NCBI RefSeq assembly: GCF_000244875.1
Contig: NC_016791.1
Coordinates: forward strand, 248,001-312,000
DNA: 64,000 bases
Source of the DNA: Clostridium sp. BNL1100
GTDB taxonomy: Bacteria; Bacillota; Clostridia; Acetivibrionales; DSM-1351
Direction of reading: 5' to 3'
Part shown: positions 33,431 to 42,088 of the stretch, piece after piece
Numbering within the stretch: position 1 is the first letter of the stretch
Layout of the letters: each line of letters opens with the position of its first letter
Position numbers and translations under genes: made by a program
Notes under the pieces: model-generated
Told to the model about the DNA's origin: nothing
What the model saw: only the letters and a program-made list of their open reading frames with translations
Database searches by the model: none

Positions 33431-33790
33431 ATGGCAAGAGGTGGATTCCCTGGAGGCGGTTTCGGAGGCGGTATGGGTGGAAACATGAACAACCTGATGA
33501 AACAAGCCCAAAAGATGCAGAAAGATATGGAGAAGGCACAACAGGACTTGGAAAATAAGACTATTGAGGTTTCTGTTGGAGGAGGAGCAATAAATATAGT
33601 TGCTACAGGTAAAAAGGAAATCAAGGAAATTACTATCAAGCCAGAGGTTGTTGACCCTGATGATGTTGAAATGCTTCAGGATTTGATACTGAGTGCTGTT
33701 AATGAGGCATTGAGAAAGGCCGATGAGCTGGCTAACTCCGAAATGAGTAAAATAACAGGTGGATTAGGCGGTTTACCGGGAATGTTTTAA
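33431..33790 (+). CDS. YbaB/EbfC family nucleoid-associated protein
   Basis: A 119-residue DNA-binding protein that forms tweezer-like dimers. A Gly-rich N-terminus ([16 protein letters not shown]) precedes [20 protein letters not shown], the family's coiled helix, then the beta-sheet [20 protein letters not shown] and [20 protein letters not shown]. Located between dnaX and recR, the invariant position of ybaB. SD AGGAGG precedes the ATG. Confidence 0.95.
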   Translation: MARGGFPGGGFGGGMGGNMNNLMKQAQKMQKDMEKAQQDLENKTIEVSVGGGAINIVATGKKEIKEITIKPEVVDPDDVEMLQDLILSAVNEALRKADELANSEMSKITGGLGGLPGMF

Positions 33791-33832
33791 AAAATGCTGT
33801 CATTCAGGGCATGCCCCTGTGGAGGTTAATAA

Positions 33833-34432
33833 ATGGAATATTATGCAGTTCCCGTTGCAAAGTTGGTAGAGGAATTTCAGAAACTTCCGGGCATCGGACA
33901 CAAGTCGGCACAGCGTCTGGCTTTTCATGTAATAAATATGCCAATGGAAAAGGTTCAAAAGCTGTCCGATTCAATACTGGAAGCAAAGCAGAAGACAAGG
34001 TACTGCTCGGTTTGCAGTAACCTTACCGATATTGACCCGTGCCCACTGTGCAGCGGAACTTCGAGAGATAAATCGGTTATATGTGTAGTTCAAGACCCTC
34101 GTGATGTTGTTGCTATGGAGAGGACACGTGAATTCAAAGGTCTGTATCACGTTTTGCATGGTGCAATTTCTCCAATGCAGGGAATCGGGCCTGAGGAAAT
34201 CCGTATCAAGGAATTGATTTCTAGATTGGGCGGCGGAGAAGTAACAGAAGTAATTCTTGCAACCAACCCTAACGTTGAAGGGGAAGCAACTGCAATGTAT
34301 ATATCAAAGCTCATAAAGCCTTTAGGAGTAAAAGCAACAAGAATAGCACACGGCATACCTGTAGGCGGAGATTTGGAATACGCCGATGAGGTAACGCTTG
34401 CAAAGGCTCTGGAAGGCCGGAGAGAAATATAA
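33833..34432 (+). CDS. recR: Recombination mediator protein RecR
   Basis: Ring-forming DNA-binding protein that works with RecO/RecF to load RecA at gaps. The N-terminal HhH is [17 protein letters not shown] (about 19-35), the zinc finger [16 protein letters not shown] (about 57-72), then the Toprim domain (about 80-175) with [17 protein letters not shown] and the C-terminal [20 protein letters not shown] and [20 protein letters not shown]. Full length (199 residues). Third gene of the dnaX operon; a terminator follows. Confidence 0.97.
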   Translation: MEYYAVPVAKLVEEFQKLPGIGHKSAQRLAFHVINMPMEKVQKLSDSILEAKQKTRYCSVCSNLTDIDPCPLCSGTSRDKSVICVVQDPRDVVAMERTREFKGLYHVLHGAISPMQGIGPEEIRIKELISRLGGGEVTEVILATNPNVEGEATAMYISKLIKPLGVKATRIAHGIPVGGDLEYADEVTLAKALEGRREI

Positions 34433-34465
34433 ATATTGTGTTAATCAAATAAATTCTGCTAACGA

Positions 34466-34501
34466 GCCACCCCCTGATTTCAACTTAAGGGGTGGTTTTT
34501 T
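34466..34501 (+). terminator. dnaX-ybaB-recR terminator
   Basis: CCACCCC (34467-34473) pairs with GGGGTGG (34489-34495), followed by T6. Confidence 0.85.
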
Positions 34502-34522
34502 ATGAGCCAGTAAATATAATTT

Positions 34523-34640
34523 TTGAATTCCGGCGTGAGGTATCTTATGGCTGTTGAAAACAAAACAAATACAACTTTATAAAAGATATGGATTTGTCGA
34601 GGGAAGGATTCATCATACACAAAAATGTTTTAATAAAATC
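34523..34640 (+). pseudogene. Frameshifted remnant of a GNAT acetyltransferase C-terminus
   Basis: One frame reads GVRYLMAVENKTNTT then hits a stop. A shifted frame continues LYKRYGFVEGRIHHTQK. Joined, they give the well-known GNAT pattern (V-E-N-x-x-N-x-x-LY-x-x-YGF-x-x-GR). No start or AcCoA loop remains, so this is a decayed tail. Confidence 0.4.
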
Positions 34641-34685
34641 ATGGTCAGATGGAGGATAAAAAACTCCTTCTGGACATGATTTTTT
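34635..34685 (+). terminator. Terminator-like hairpin after the GNAT remnant
   Basis: AAAATCATG...CAGA.GGAG (34635-34654) pairs with CTCC..CTG..CATGATTTTT (34664-34685) with small mismatches. It probably terminated the lost gene. Nothing further is recognised up to 34848. Confidence 0.6.
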
Positions 34686-34848
34686 GTTGTCCAGTTACCG
34701 AAAGATTACAAACCTCTATTTTTTTACATAATTCAACAAAATCCTATTCTAATTAACATAACATGGTGATATAATAATTATGATATTTTTGATTACTTAC
34801 TTTAATGGTTTAATCTGCACAAAATAAAATCTACATGGGGGATTACAT

Positions 34849-36558
34849 ATGTTGAATAAAGTTAAAATTGGCCTTAGGCTGACATTGGGATATGTAGTAA
34901 TAATACTCATTTCTGTTACTTTGGTTATACTGTCGTTAATGGCACTTCAAAGGATGGACGAATTATCAGATAAAATTTACTTTAATTCCTTCGCAGCACG
35001 AGTAGCTGTATTAGAGGCAGAGGGAGATATTTTTGCAATTAACAGATCTATGAAGGATGTTGTATTATCTGATAATACAGAGCAGCTTGAAACGGCCATT
35101 AATGATATAGATAAATATACTGGAGAAATTAAACAAAATTTTGAAGATTTACAAAAAGCATTTACTGGAGACAAATCACTGGTAGATGGTCTTGTAAAGT
35201 CATTTAATGAATGGACTGCTATGCGTGAAGAAATAATTAAATTAACAAAGGAAGGAAACAAGGATCAAGCTGTTGAGAAAAGCAGGACAAACAATGAAGA
35301 ACAAGTTAAAAAAATAGAAGAGTATGTTCACGCTTTGACTGAAGTTACAAAAAGTGATGCCGAAAGCTTTAACAATGAAATTTCTTATACAAACCAAGCT
35401 TCAAGAATTTTCATATTTATTTTATTAGCTGCGGTAGTAGTTGTGAGTATTTTGGTAGCAATTTTCCTTACTCTGAGCATTACTAAACCTATAAATCTGC
35501 TGAATGGGCTGATAAAACGTGTAGCTGATGGTGATTTGACAATCGAATATAATAAGGAACTTAAAGGAAGAGACGAAGTAACGAAATTGGCACTATCTTT
35601 CAAGACAATGTTGATTAATCTGAAAATGTTGGTTTCTCAGGCTTCAGAGAGTGCAACGACTATTGCATCTTCGTCCCAGCAGCTGATGGCAGGTACTCAG
35701 ACAGCAACAGCCGCATCGGAAGAAATTGCAAATTCAATACAGGAAGTGGCAACAGGTGCAGAAAACCAGAATAACAGGTTAAAGGAAGTAGCCCACACAA
35801 TGTCTGAACTTTCAAAAGGTGCTGAACAGACAGCTGTGAGTATGCAGAATATTGCTAATGAGGTAGGTACCGTTAACAAGCTGTCGGATGAGGGTAAACG
35901 TGACTTGGATTTGATAATAAACCAGATGAATATTATTAACAAAACATCTCAGGATTCTGTAGATAGTGTTAAAAATCTGGAGGAAAAATCAAAATCAATA
36001 CAGGGAATAATTGAAGTAATAACAAACATTTCAGCACAAACAAATTTGTTGGCATTAAATGCTGCCATTGAGGCAGCACGTGCAGGAGAACAGGGAAAGG
36101 GATTTGCTGTTGTAGCCGATGAGATAAGGAAACTGGCAGAGCAGTCTGCAAACTCAACTAAGGATATTTCGGCTATTATAATTGAAATACAACAGGACAT
36201 ATTGGATGTTATTAAATCGATTGAAGAAGAAGAGAAGGATATAGAAGCTGGATTGGAAAGAGTAAGTTTGGCAAACCACTCCTTTGACAGGATTCTGACA
36301 GGTATAAGCGAAATTTCAAACAGAGTACAGGATGTTTCTGCAGTGGCACAGCAGATGTCAGCGGGAACTGAACAGATAGTAAACTCTATAAATTCCATAT
36401 CGGATATTTCAGGAGAAAATGCGGCTATCTCGGAGGAAGTGTCAGCTTCTGTAGAGGAGCAAACCTCTACTATGGAAGAAATAACGGCATCTGCCGAGTC
36501 TCTTGCAGAATTATCGGGTAGCCTTCTGGAAACAGTATCAAAATTTAAAATGAAGTAA
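34849..36558 (+). CDS. Methyl-accepting chemotaxis protein
   Basis: Transmembrane chemoreceptor of 569 residues. TM1 is about 10-31, a helical four-helix-bundle sensor domain spans about 32-180 (4HB_MCP-like), TM2 about 183-206 and HAMP about 207-262. The cytoplasmic coiled-coil follows, with the highly conserved tip [20 protein letters not shown] (from about 393). Signals pass to CheW/CheA at the tip. The ligand is unknown. No che genes are nearby, so it is an orphan receptor; motAB lies about 20 kb downstream. Confidence 0.94.
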   Translation: MLNKVKIGLRLTLGYVVIILISVTLVILSLMALQRMDELSDKIYFNSFAARVAVLEAEGDIFAINRSMKDVVLSDNTEQLETAINDIDKYTGEIKQNFEDLQKAFTGDKSLVDGLVKSFNEWTAMREEIIKLTKEGNKDQAVEKSRTNNEEQVKKIEEYVHALTEVTKSDAESFNNEISYTNQASRIFIFILLAAVVVVSILVAIFLTLSITKPINLLNGLIKRVADGDLTIEYNKELKGRDEVTKLALSFKTMLINLKMLVSQASESATTIASSSQQLMAGTQTATAASEEIANSIQEVATGAENQNNRLKEVAHTMSELSKGAEQTAVSMQNIANEVGTVNKLSDEGKRDLDLIINQMNIINKTSQDSVDSVKNLEEKSKSIQGIIEVITNISAQTNLLALNAAIEAARAGEQGKGFAVVADEIRKLAEQSANSTKDISAIIIEIQQDILDVIKSIEEEEKDIEAGLERVSLANHSFDRILTGISEISNRVQDVSAVAQQMSAGTEQIVNSINSISDISGENAAISEEVSASVEEQTSTMEEITASAESLAELSGSLLETVSKFKMK

Positions 36559-36640
36559 GGGTAATGAATCAAGGACATCCTTTTAATGGCATAATGATGT
36601 ATAATTAGTATATTGTACTGTTTTGTTTAATGGAGGATGC

Positions 36641-37318
36641 ATGTATAAAATTCTGATTGTTGATGACGAAGACGGAATACGGGCTATTATAAAAAAATAC
36701 GCGGTTTTTGAGGGACATGAGGTTGTAGAAGCGACGGACGGAATGGAAGCAATTCAAGTATGCAGGGAAATGGAATTTGATATTATTGTGATGGATGTAA
36801 TGATGCCTGAACTTGATGGCTTCTCCGCCTGTAAGGAAATCAGAAAGTTTAGTATGACCCCAGTCCTCATGCTTTCCGCCCGGGGAGAAGAGTATGACAA
36901 AATCCACGGCTTTGAACTTGGTATAGACGATTATGTAGTAAAGCCTTTTTCTCCAAAAGAACTTATGATGAGAATAAATGCGATTGTGAAAAGAAGCAGA
37001 GGTATATCTGAAACAGATAACAAAAAAGATATTTTTACTTTTGAAGGTTTGACAGTGGATTTTACGGGAAGGCTTGTATATATTGATAACGGAAAAATTG
37101 ATATGTCGCCCAAGGAATATGATCTGTTTTTCTATATGGTTAAAAACAGGGGAATCGCACTCACCAGAGAGAGGCTTATAACAGATGTCTGGGGATATGA
37201 TTTTTTCGGAGATGACCGTACACTGGACACTCATATAAAGCTGCTAAGAAAAAGTCTGGGTGATTACAGTAAAAATATAGTTACCCTAAGAGGGGTGGGC
37301 TATAGATTTGAGACATGA
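36641..37318 (+). CDS. OmpR/PhoB-family response regulator
   Basis: A 225-residue regulator: receiver domain with acidic pocket Asp8-Asp9, phosphoacceptor Asp52 in DIIVMDVMMPELDG and Lys in VVKPFSP. The C-terminal winged helix (about 130-225) contains LSPKEYDLF-type MSPKEYDLFFYMVKN and DDRTLDTHIKLLRKSLG. ATG 36641 follows GGAGG by 5 nt; the in-frame codon at 36623 is not needed. The 3' end overlaps the sensor kinase start by 11 nt, so the pair is translationally coupled. Confidence 0.95.
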   Translation: MYKILIVDDEDGIRAIIKKYAVFEGHEVVEATDGMEAIQVCREMEFDIIVMDVMMPELDGFSACKEIRKFSMTPVLMLSARGEEYDKIHGFELGIDDYVVKPFSPKELMMRINAIVKRSRGISETDNKKDIFTFEGLTVDFTGRLVYIDNGKIDMSPKEYDLFFYMVKNRGIALTRERLITDVWGYDFFGDDRTLDTHIKLLRKSLGDYSKNIVTLRGVGYRFET

Positions 37319-38777
37319 CAAAATAAGCATAAAATACAAGATATTCCTTTACCTTACAGCCTTTGTCGCAGTAATGCTCATATTACTATGGCTGTTTCAG
37401 ATAGTTTTTCTTGATGATTTCTACAAGCAGATAAAAATTCATAGCATTAAGTCAATGGCTGAGACTATCGAGAATAACGTAGACTCCGAGAATTTTCAGG
37501 AACTTCTTGATTCATTATCCCAAGAGGAAGACGCCTGCATAAAAATATTGGACGACAGCGGAAAAACAAAGTATTCAGTAGAATCCCGGCCGGATTGTAT
37601 TATACACAAGCTGCCGCCCTCTGAATTATTCAGGCTTTACAGCAGTGCAGAACAAAATGGCGGCACATATCTGGAAGTATTCCCAATGGATAAGGTAATG
37701 GAAAGGCGTGTCCCTGCAGGCTATCCATTTACCAATGGCTTTGCACCTCCGGGAAACCTACCGGGTAATATGATTTACGTTAAAATAGTAAACTCAGGAA
37801 ACGGGGCACATATCATTGTAATGTTGAATTCAACTATAACTCCCGTAAATGCCACAGTAAATACATTGAGAATCCAGTTAGTATGGGTTACCGGAATAAC
37901 CTTGCTGCTAGCTTTGTTAATGGGGCTTTTTATTTCTAAAAAAGTTTCTGACCCTATAATCAAAATTAACAGCTCTGCAAAGGAACTTGCAAAGGGAAAC
38001 TATGAAACTACATTTCATGGTCGGGGATATCTGGAAATAACTGAGCTTAACGACACTCTTAATTACGCTGCAAAAGAACTCTCAAAGGTGGAGGGTTTGC
38101 GCAGAGAGCTAATTGCGAATATTTCCCATGATTTGAGAACTCCTCTTACTATGATTACGGGGTATGGTGAGGTTATGCGGGATCTTCCCGGAGAAAATAC
38201 ACCTGAAAATGTTCAGATAATAATTGATGAAGCAATAAGGCTAACCACACTTGTAAATGATATTCTGGATATATCCCAGCTTCAATCAGGTACCCGTAAA
38301 ATCAATGTTGAGACATTCAATATTACGGAAAGTATTAGAAGAATACTTCAAAGGTATAATAAACTTATTGAACAGGAAGGCTACAGGATAGAATTTAGAA
38401 GTGATAAGGATATATGGGTAAATGCTGATCCGGTTAAAATTTCACAGGTAATATACAACTTGATTAATAATGCCATAACATACACCGGGGCAGATAAGAC
38501 GGTTACAATTATTCAAAGTAGCACTCCCGACGGTGTGAAGGTTGAAATTTCAGATACAGGAGAAGGTATATCCGAAGAAATGCTTCCCCTCATTTGGGAC
38601 AGATACTACAAGATTGACAAGGCACATAAGAGAGCAACAATCGGAACAGGCCTGGGACTTTCGATAGTAAAGTCAATACTGGATATGCACGGAGCCGAAT
38701 ACGGAGTGGAAAGCAAGTTAGGTAAGGGAAGCACTTTTTGGTTTGAATTGACATTAAATAAAAACATTGAGTTATGA
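37308..38777 (+). CDS. Sensor histidine kinase
   Basis: Partner kinase of the preceding regulator, 489 residues. TM1 about 11-33; an extracytoplasmic sensor of about 150 residues; TM2 about 188-208; HAMP 209-262; HisKA with ELIANISHDLRTPLTMITGY (His274); HATPase_c with N-box INNAITYTG, G1 DTGEGISEE and G2 GTGLGLSIVKSI. Starts at TTG 37308, inside the regulator gene. Stimulus unknown; the sensor domain has no recognised fold from sequence. Confidence 0.94.
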   Translation: MRHDKISIKYKIFLYLTAFVAVMLILLWLFQIVFLDDFYKQIKIHSIKSMAETIENNVDSENFQELLDSLSQEEDACIKILDDSGKTKYSVESRPDCIIHKLPPSELFRLYSSAEQNGGTYLEVFPMDKVMERRVPAGYPFTNGFAPPGNLPGNMIYVKIVNSGNGAHIIVMLNSTITPVNATVNTLRIQLVWVTGITLLLALLMGLFISKKVSDPIIKINSSAKELAKGNYETTFHGRGYLEITELNDTLNYAAKELSKVEGLRRELIANISHDLRTPLTMITGYGEVMRDLPGENTPENVQIIIDEAIRLTTLVNDILDISQLQSGTRKINVETFNITESIRRILQRYNKLIEQEGYRIEFRSDKDIWVNADPVKISQVIYNLINNAITYTGADKTVTIIQSSTPDGVKVEISDTGEGISEEMLPLIWDRYYKIDKAHKRATIGTGLGLSIVKSILDMHGAEYGVESKLGKGSTFWFELTLNKNIEL

Positions 38778-38859
38778 GATTACATAAGTTTATTGCAGTC
38801 AAAATTCTATTAGTGTAAAATAAAACTGCAAATAACGGTAATTTGGAGGAATGCTATAA

Positions 38860-40506
38860 TTGAAAGATATAATATATATTACCGGACACAAAAATCCGGA
38901 CACAGACTCAATATGTTCAGCTATTGCTTACGCAGAATTAAAAAAAAGACATGCTGCCCATGCAGTTCCCATTAGAATAGGAGATATAAACAAGGAAACA
39001 GAATTTGTACTAAAATATTTTGGAGTAGAGGTACCGGAATACCGTGAAACAGTCAGAACACAGATTTCAGATCTAGATATTGACGTAATAAGTCCTGTTT
39101 CGGAGGATATATCCATTAAGGCAGCTTGGAGCATAATGGTCAAGAATAACGTAAAAGTTCTCCCTGTAGCAGATGTTAAGGGGAAGCTTACCGGTATAAT
39201 TACACTGTCCGATATTACCGGAAGCTATCTGGATGCACTTGAAAACAATATTCTATGCGCCAGCGGAACACCTTGCAGAAATATAATGGATACACTTGCT
39301 GCAAAGCTGGTTTGCGGAAATGAAGAAGAATTTAAATCCGCGGGTAAGGTTGTGATAGCGGCTATGGCACCTGAGGATATGATTCCTTTCGTTGATAAAG
39401 GAGATATTGTTCTGGTGGGAAGCAGAAAGGACAGCCAGCTAAAAGCCATAGAGATTGGTGCAAGCAGTCTGATAATTACCTGTGGCGCAACGGCGGACGA
39501 GGAAGTAATACGGTATGCCGAGGAAAAAGGCTGCATAGTAATGGATACCTACTACGATACCTTTACTACTGCAAGGCTTATCAACCAAAGTATTCCTGTC
39601 AGTCATATCATGACCAAGGAACAACTAATCAGTTTCAATATCAATGACTATATAGATAATATCAAGGATAAAATGCTTAAAACCAGATACCGTAGTTATC
39701 CTGTGGTTGACGATAATGGTATTATCAAGGGTTTTATTTCAAGATATCATCTTATTACACAACGTCGAAAAAAGGTAATTCTACTTGATCATAATGAAAG
39801 AGCACAGACCATTGACGGTATAGATCAGGCGGACATACTTGAAATCATAGATCACCACAGAATAGGCGATATTCAGACCGGATACCCTATATTCTTCAAA
39901 AATGATGCAGTAGGAAGTACTTCTACATTGATTGCAAATATGTATTTTGAAAACGGAATGAATCCGTCCAAAAGTGTAGCAGGTCTTTTATGCGCAGCCA
40001 TTATATCCGATACTATGAAATTTAAATCCCCCACAAGCACATATGCAGACGAGTTGGCTGCAAGCAGGCTTGCAAAAATAGCGGACATTAATATAGACGA
40101 ATTTGCAACATCTTTGTTTAAAGCAAACGCATCCCTTCAGGGAATGACTCCCCAGACAATCCTTGATTACGACTTTAAGGATTTTGTATTCAACAAATAT
40201 AAAATCGGAATAGGGCAAATAAATTCCAGCGACTCTGAGGGTCTTCACAAGATAAAGGATGAATTGCTGAAGCATATGAGAACTGTTCTGGAAAACAAGG
40301 ATTACAACCTGATTTTGCTATTGGTTACAAACATAATAAAAGAAGGCTCAGAACTTCTGTTTGTAGGAGACGACCACGCTGCCCTGATGGAAAAAGCCTT
40401 TAATATAAAAACAGGGGAAAACAGTGCTTTCCTAAAAGGTGTAGTTTCCAGGAAAAAACAGGTTGTTCCGCAGATTTCAAGTACAATTCAAAGGGAATCC
40501 ATTTAA
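38860..40506 (+). CDS. Family II inorganic pyrophosphatase with CBS and DRTGG domains
   Basis: Mn/Co-dependent soluble pyrophosphatase whose activity is tuned by nucleotides. The DHH core is split: N-terminal HKNPDTDSICSAIAYAE (10-26) and EIIDHHRIGD (DHH at 331-333), with DHHA2 at about 415-545. Between are CBS1 (about 70-125), DRTGG (about 130-245) and CBS2 (about 250-305), the arrangement of clostridial CBS-PPases that are inhibited by AMP/ADP and activated by ATP or diadenosine polyphosphates. The start is TTG 38860, with GGAGG 10 nt upstream. Monocistronic. Confidence 0.93.
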   Translation: MKDIIYITGHKNPDTDSICSAIAYAELKKRHAAHAVPIRIGDINKETEFVLKYFGVEVPEYRETVRTQISDLDIDVISPVSEDISIKAAWSIMVKNNVKVLPVADVKGKLTGIITLSDITGSYLDALENNILCASGTPCRNIMDTLAAKLVCGNEEEFKSAGKVVIAAMAPEDMIPFVDKGDIVLVGSRKDSQLKAIEIGASSLIITCGATADEEVIRYAEEKGCIVMDTYYDTFTTARLINQSIPVSHIMTKEQLISFNINDYIDNIKDKMLKTRYRSYPVVDDNGIIKGFISRYHLITQRRKKVILLDHNERAQTIDGIDQADILEIIDHHRIGDIQTGYPIFFKNDAVGSTSTLIANMYFENGMNPSKSVAGLLCAAIISDTMKFKSPTSTYADELAASRLAKIADINIDEFATSLFKANASLQGMTPQTILDYDFKDFVFNKYKIGIGQINSSDSEGLHKIKDELLKHMRTVLENKDYNLILLLVTNIIKEGSELLFVGDDHAALMEKAFNIKTGENSAFLKGVVSRKKQVVPQISSTIQRESI

Positions 40507-40524
40507 AAAACCGTATTTAATAAC

Positions 40525-40566
40525 AAGGTATCAGTGCACATAAGTGCGTAGCTGGTACCTTTTTTG
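40525..40566 (+). terminator. Pyrophosphatase gene terminator
   Basis: AAGGTA-TCAG (40525-40534) pairs with CTGG-TACCTT (40552-40561), followed by T-run; inner GTGCAC/GTGCG add stability. Confidence 0.7.
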
Positions 40567-40689
40567 TTTTCATTTTCGTAACAATTATACTTCCAGAATT
40601 CATCCAACGTTCAGAAAATCATCACATTTTAAAGATAATATTTTTATGTAATTGTTATACCGGGTCTTAAAAAAATCGGGAGGTGAAGC

Positions 40690-41376
40690 ATGGAAGAATT
40701 AAAATTAAGGCATGAAATAAAGCATGAAATTTCAACAACTGACTACATTGCCTTGCAGCACCGGCTTAAATTTATAGCCCAAAAGGACCAAAATGTAGAT
40801 GAAAGCGGCAGATATAAAATTAGGAGTTTGTATTTTGATAATGTTGATGATAAAGCACTTAAAGAGAAGATTATAGGCCTGAATAACAGAGAGAAATTCA
40901 GAATCCGTTATTACAATGGTGACACTCGGTATATCAAACTTGAAAAGAAAGGAAAAATAAACGGACTGTGCTACAAAAAGTCCACTCGATTAACGATGGG
41001 ACAGTGTGAACAAATAATTAACGGTGACATAAAATGGATGGGATTTTCAGGGGATCCGCTGCTGCTTGAATTATATACTAAAATGAATTTTCAGCAGTTA
41101 AGACCGAGAACTCTGGTGGATTATATCAGAGAGCCTTATATTTATAAACCGGGTAACGTAAGAATTACTTTTGACAGTGGCATAAAGACCGGTCTCAATT
41201 CAAAAGAGCTATTTAATCAACAATCCGCTGCAATGAATGTTCATAACCTTAACAAGATTATACTGGAAGTAAAATTTGATGAGTTCCTGCCGGAAATAAT
41301 CAGGGACATCATTCAGCTTGGACAGAGGCAGAATTCAGCATTTTCAAAATATGCGGCCTGCAGAATATTTGGCTAA
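40690..41376 (+). CDS. VTC-domain polyphosphate polymerase-like protein
   Basis: A 228-residue tunnel-fold protein of the VTC/polyphosphate polymerase group. It shows the basic and acidic strands expected: LRHEIKHEISTTDYIALQHR, YKIRSLYFDNVDDKALKEKI, REKFRIRYYNGDTRYIKLEK and late strand KIILEVKFDEFLPEII. Eukaryotic VTC4 makes polyP from ATP; bacterial members beside CotH and DUF4956 are uncharacterised. First gene of a tight three-gene operon (25- and 15-nt gaps), with SD GGGAGGTG. Confidence 0.85.
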   Translation: MEELKLRHEIKHEISTTDYIALQHRLKFIAQKDQNVDESGRYKIRSLYFDNVDDKALKEKIIGLNNREKFRIRYYNGDTRYIKLEKKGKINGLCYKKSTRLTMGQCEQIINGDIKWMGFSGDPLLLELYTKMNFQQLRPRTLVDYIREPYIYKPGNVRITFDSGIKTGLNSKELFNQQSAAMNVHNLNKIILEVKFDEFLPEIIRDIIQLGQRQNSAFSKYAACRIFG

Positions 41377-41401
41377 TCTAAAATCAGGAGGGATTAAGTA
41401 A

Positions 41402-42073
41402 ATGAATTTTAATGATATTTTTAAATCCAATTTTATTGAAAAGGTTTCATCTTTTTCACCCTTGGATATGGTAATCGCATTGGCGGTTTCCTTTGCACTT
41501 GGATTATTTATATTTTATGTATACAAGAAAACCTTTAATGGTGTAATGTACTCCGCAAGCTTTGGAGTTTCCCTACTGGCAATGACACTTATAACCACGC
41601 TGATAATATTGGCGGTAACATCCAACGTTATTCTTTCCCTTGGTATGGTTGGTGCATTGTCTATTGTGCGTTTCAGGTCAGCTATAAAGGAACCCATGGA
41701 CATAGCATTCCTGTTCTGGTCCATTTCCGCAGGTATTGTAACAGGTGCGGGACTCATACCTCTGGGTGTATTTGGATCATTGTTCATAGGAGTAGTTATG
41801 GTATTGTTCGTAAACAAGAAAACCACTGATAATCCGTACATCTTGTTAGTAAATTGTACCGACGAAAAAGCAGAAAAGCTGGTCAACAGTGCAATAAGTG
41901 ATAATGTTAAAAAACACATGGTTAAATCAAAGGCTGTTACCACAAGCGGAATTGAACTCACTGTAGAAGTCAGACTAAAAGACAGTACTACTGAGTTTGT
42001 AAACAGAATTTCTGATATCGGCGGAGTAACAAACACAGTACTTGTAAGCTATAACGGGGAGTACATGTCATAA
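41402..42073 (+). CDS. DUF4956 membrane protein
   Basis: A 223-residue protein with four TM segments (about 20-40, 50-80, 95-115, 118-140) and a C-terminal soluble ferredoxin-like domain (145-223). LGMVGALSIVRFRSAIKEPM followed by DIAFLFWSISAGIVTGAG is the family's hallmark. It consistently pairs with VTC-domain and CotH proteins in Clostridia, suggesting a membrane-bound polymer or phosphoryl-transfer machine; this role is inferred. The soluble part ends RISDIGGVTNTVLVSYNGEY. Confidence 0.85.
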   Translation: MNFNDIFKSNFIEKVSSFSPLDMVIALAVSFALGLFIFYVYKKTFNGVMYSASFGVSLLAMTLITTLIILAVTSNVILSLGMVGALSIVRFRSAIKEPMDIAFLFWSISAGIVTGAGLIPLGVFGSLFIGVVMVLFVNKKTTDNPYILLVNCTDEKAEKLVNSAISDNVKKHMVKSKAVTTSGIELTVEVRLKDSTTEFVNRISDIGGVTNTVLVSYNGEYMS

Positions 42074-42088
42074 ATTTGGAGGCAGCTT

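Noticed and set aside
33327-33639. Minus-strand Pro-rich ORFs over ybaB
   Set aside because: Complement of the Gly-rich ybaB start; no independent evidence.
35949-36578. 209-codon Ser-rich minus-strand ORF
   Set aside because: Exact antisense of the chemoreceptor signalling domain; its Ser/Ala bias comes from the complementary codons.
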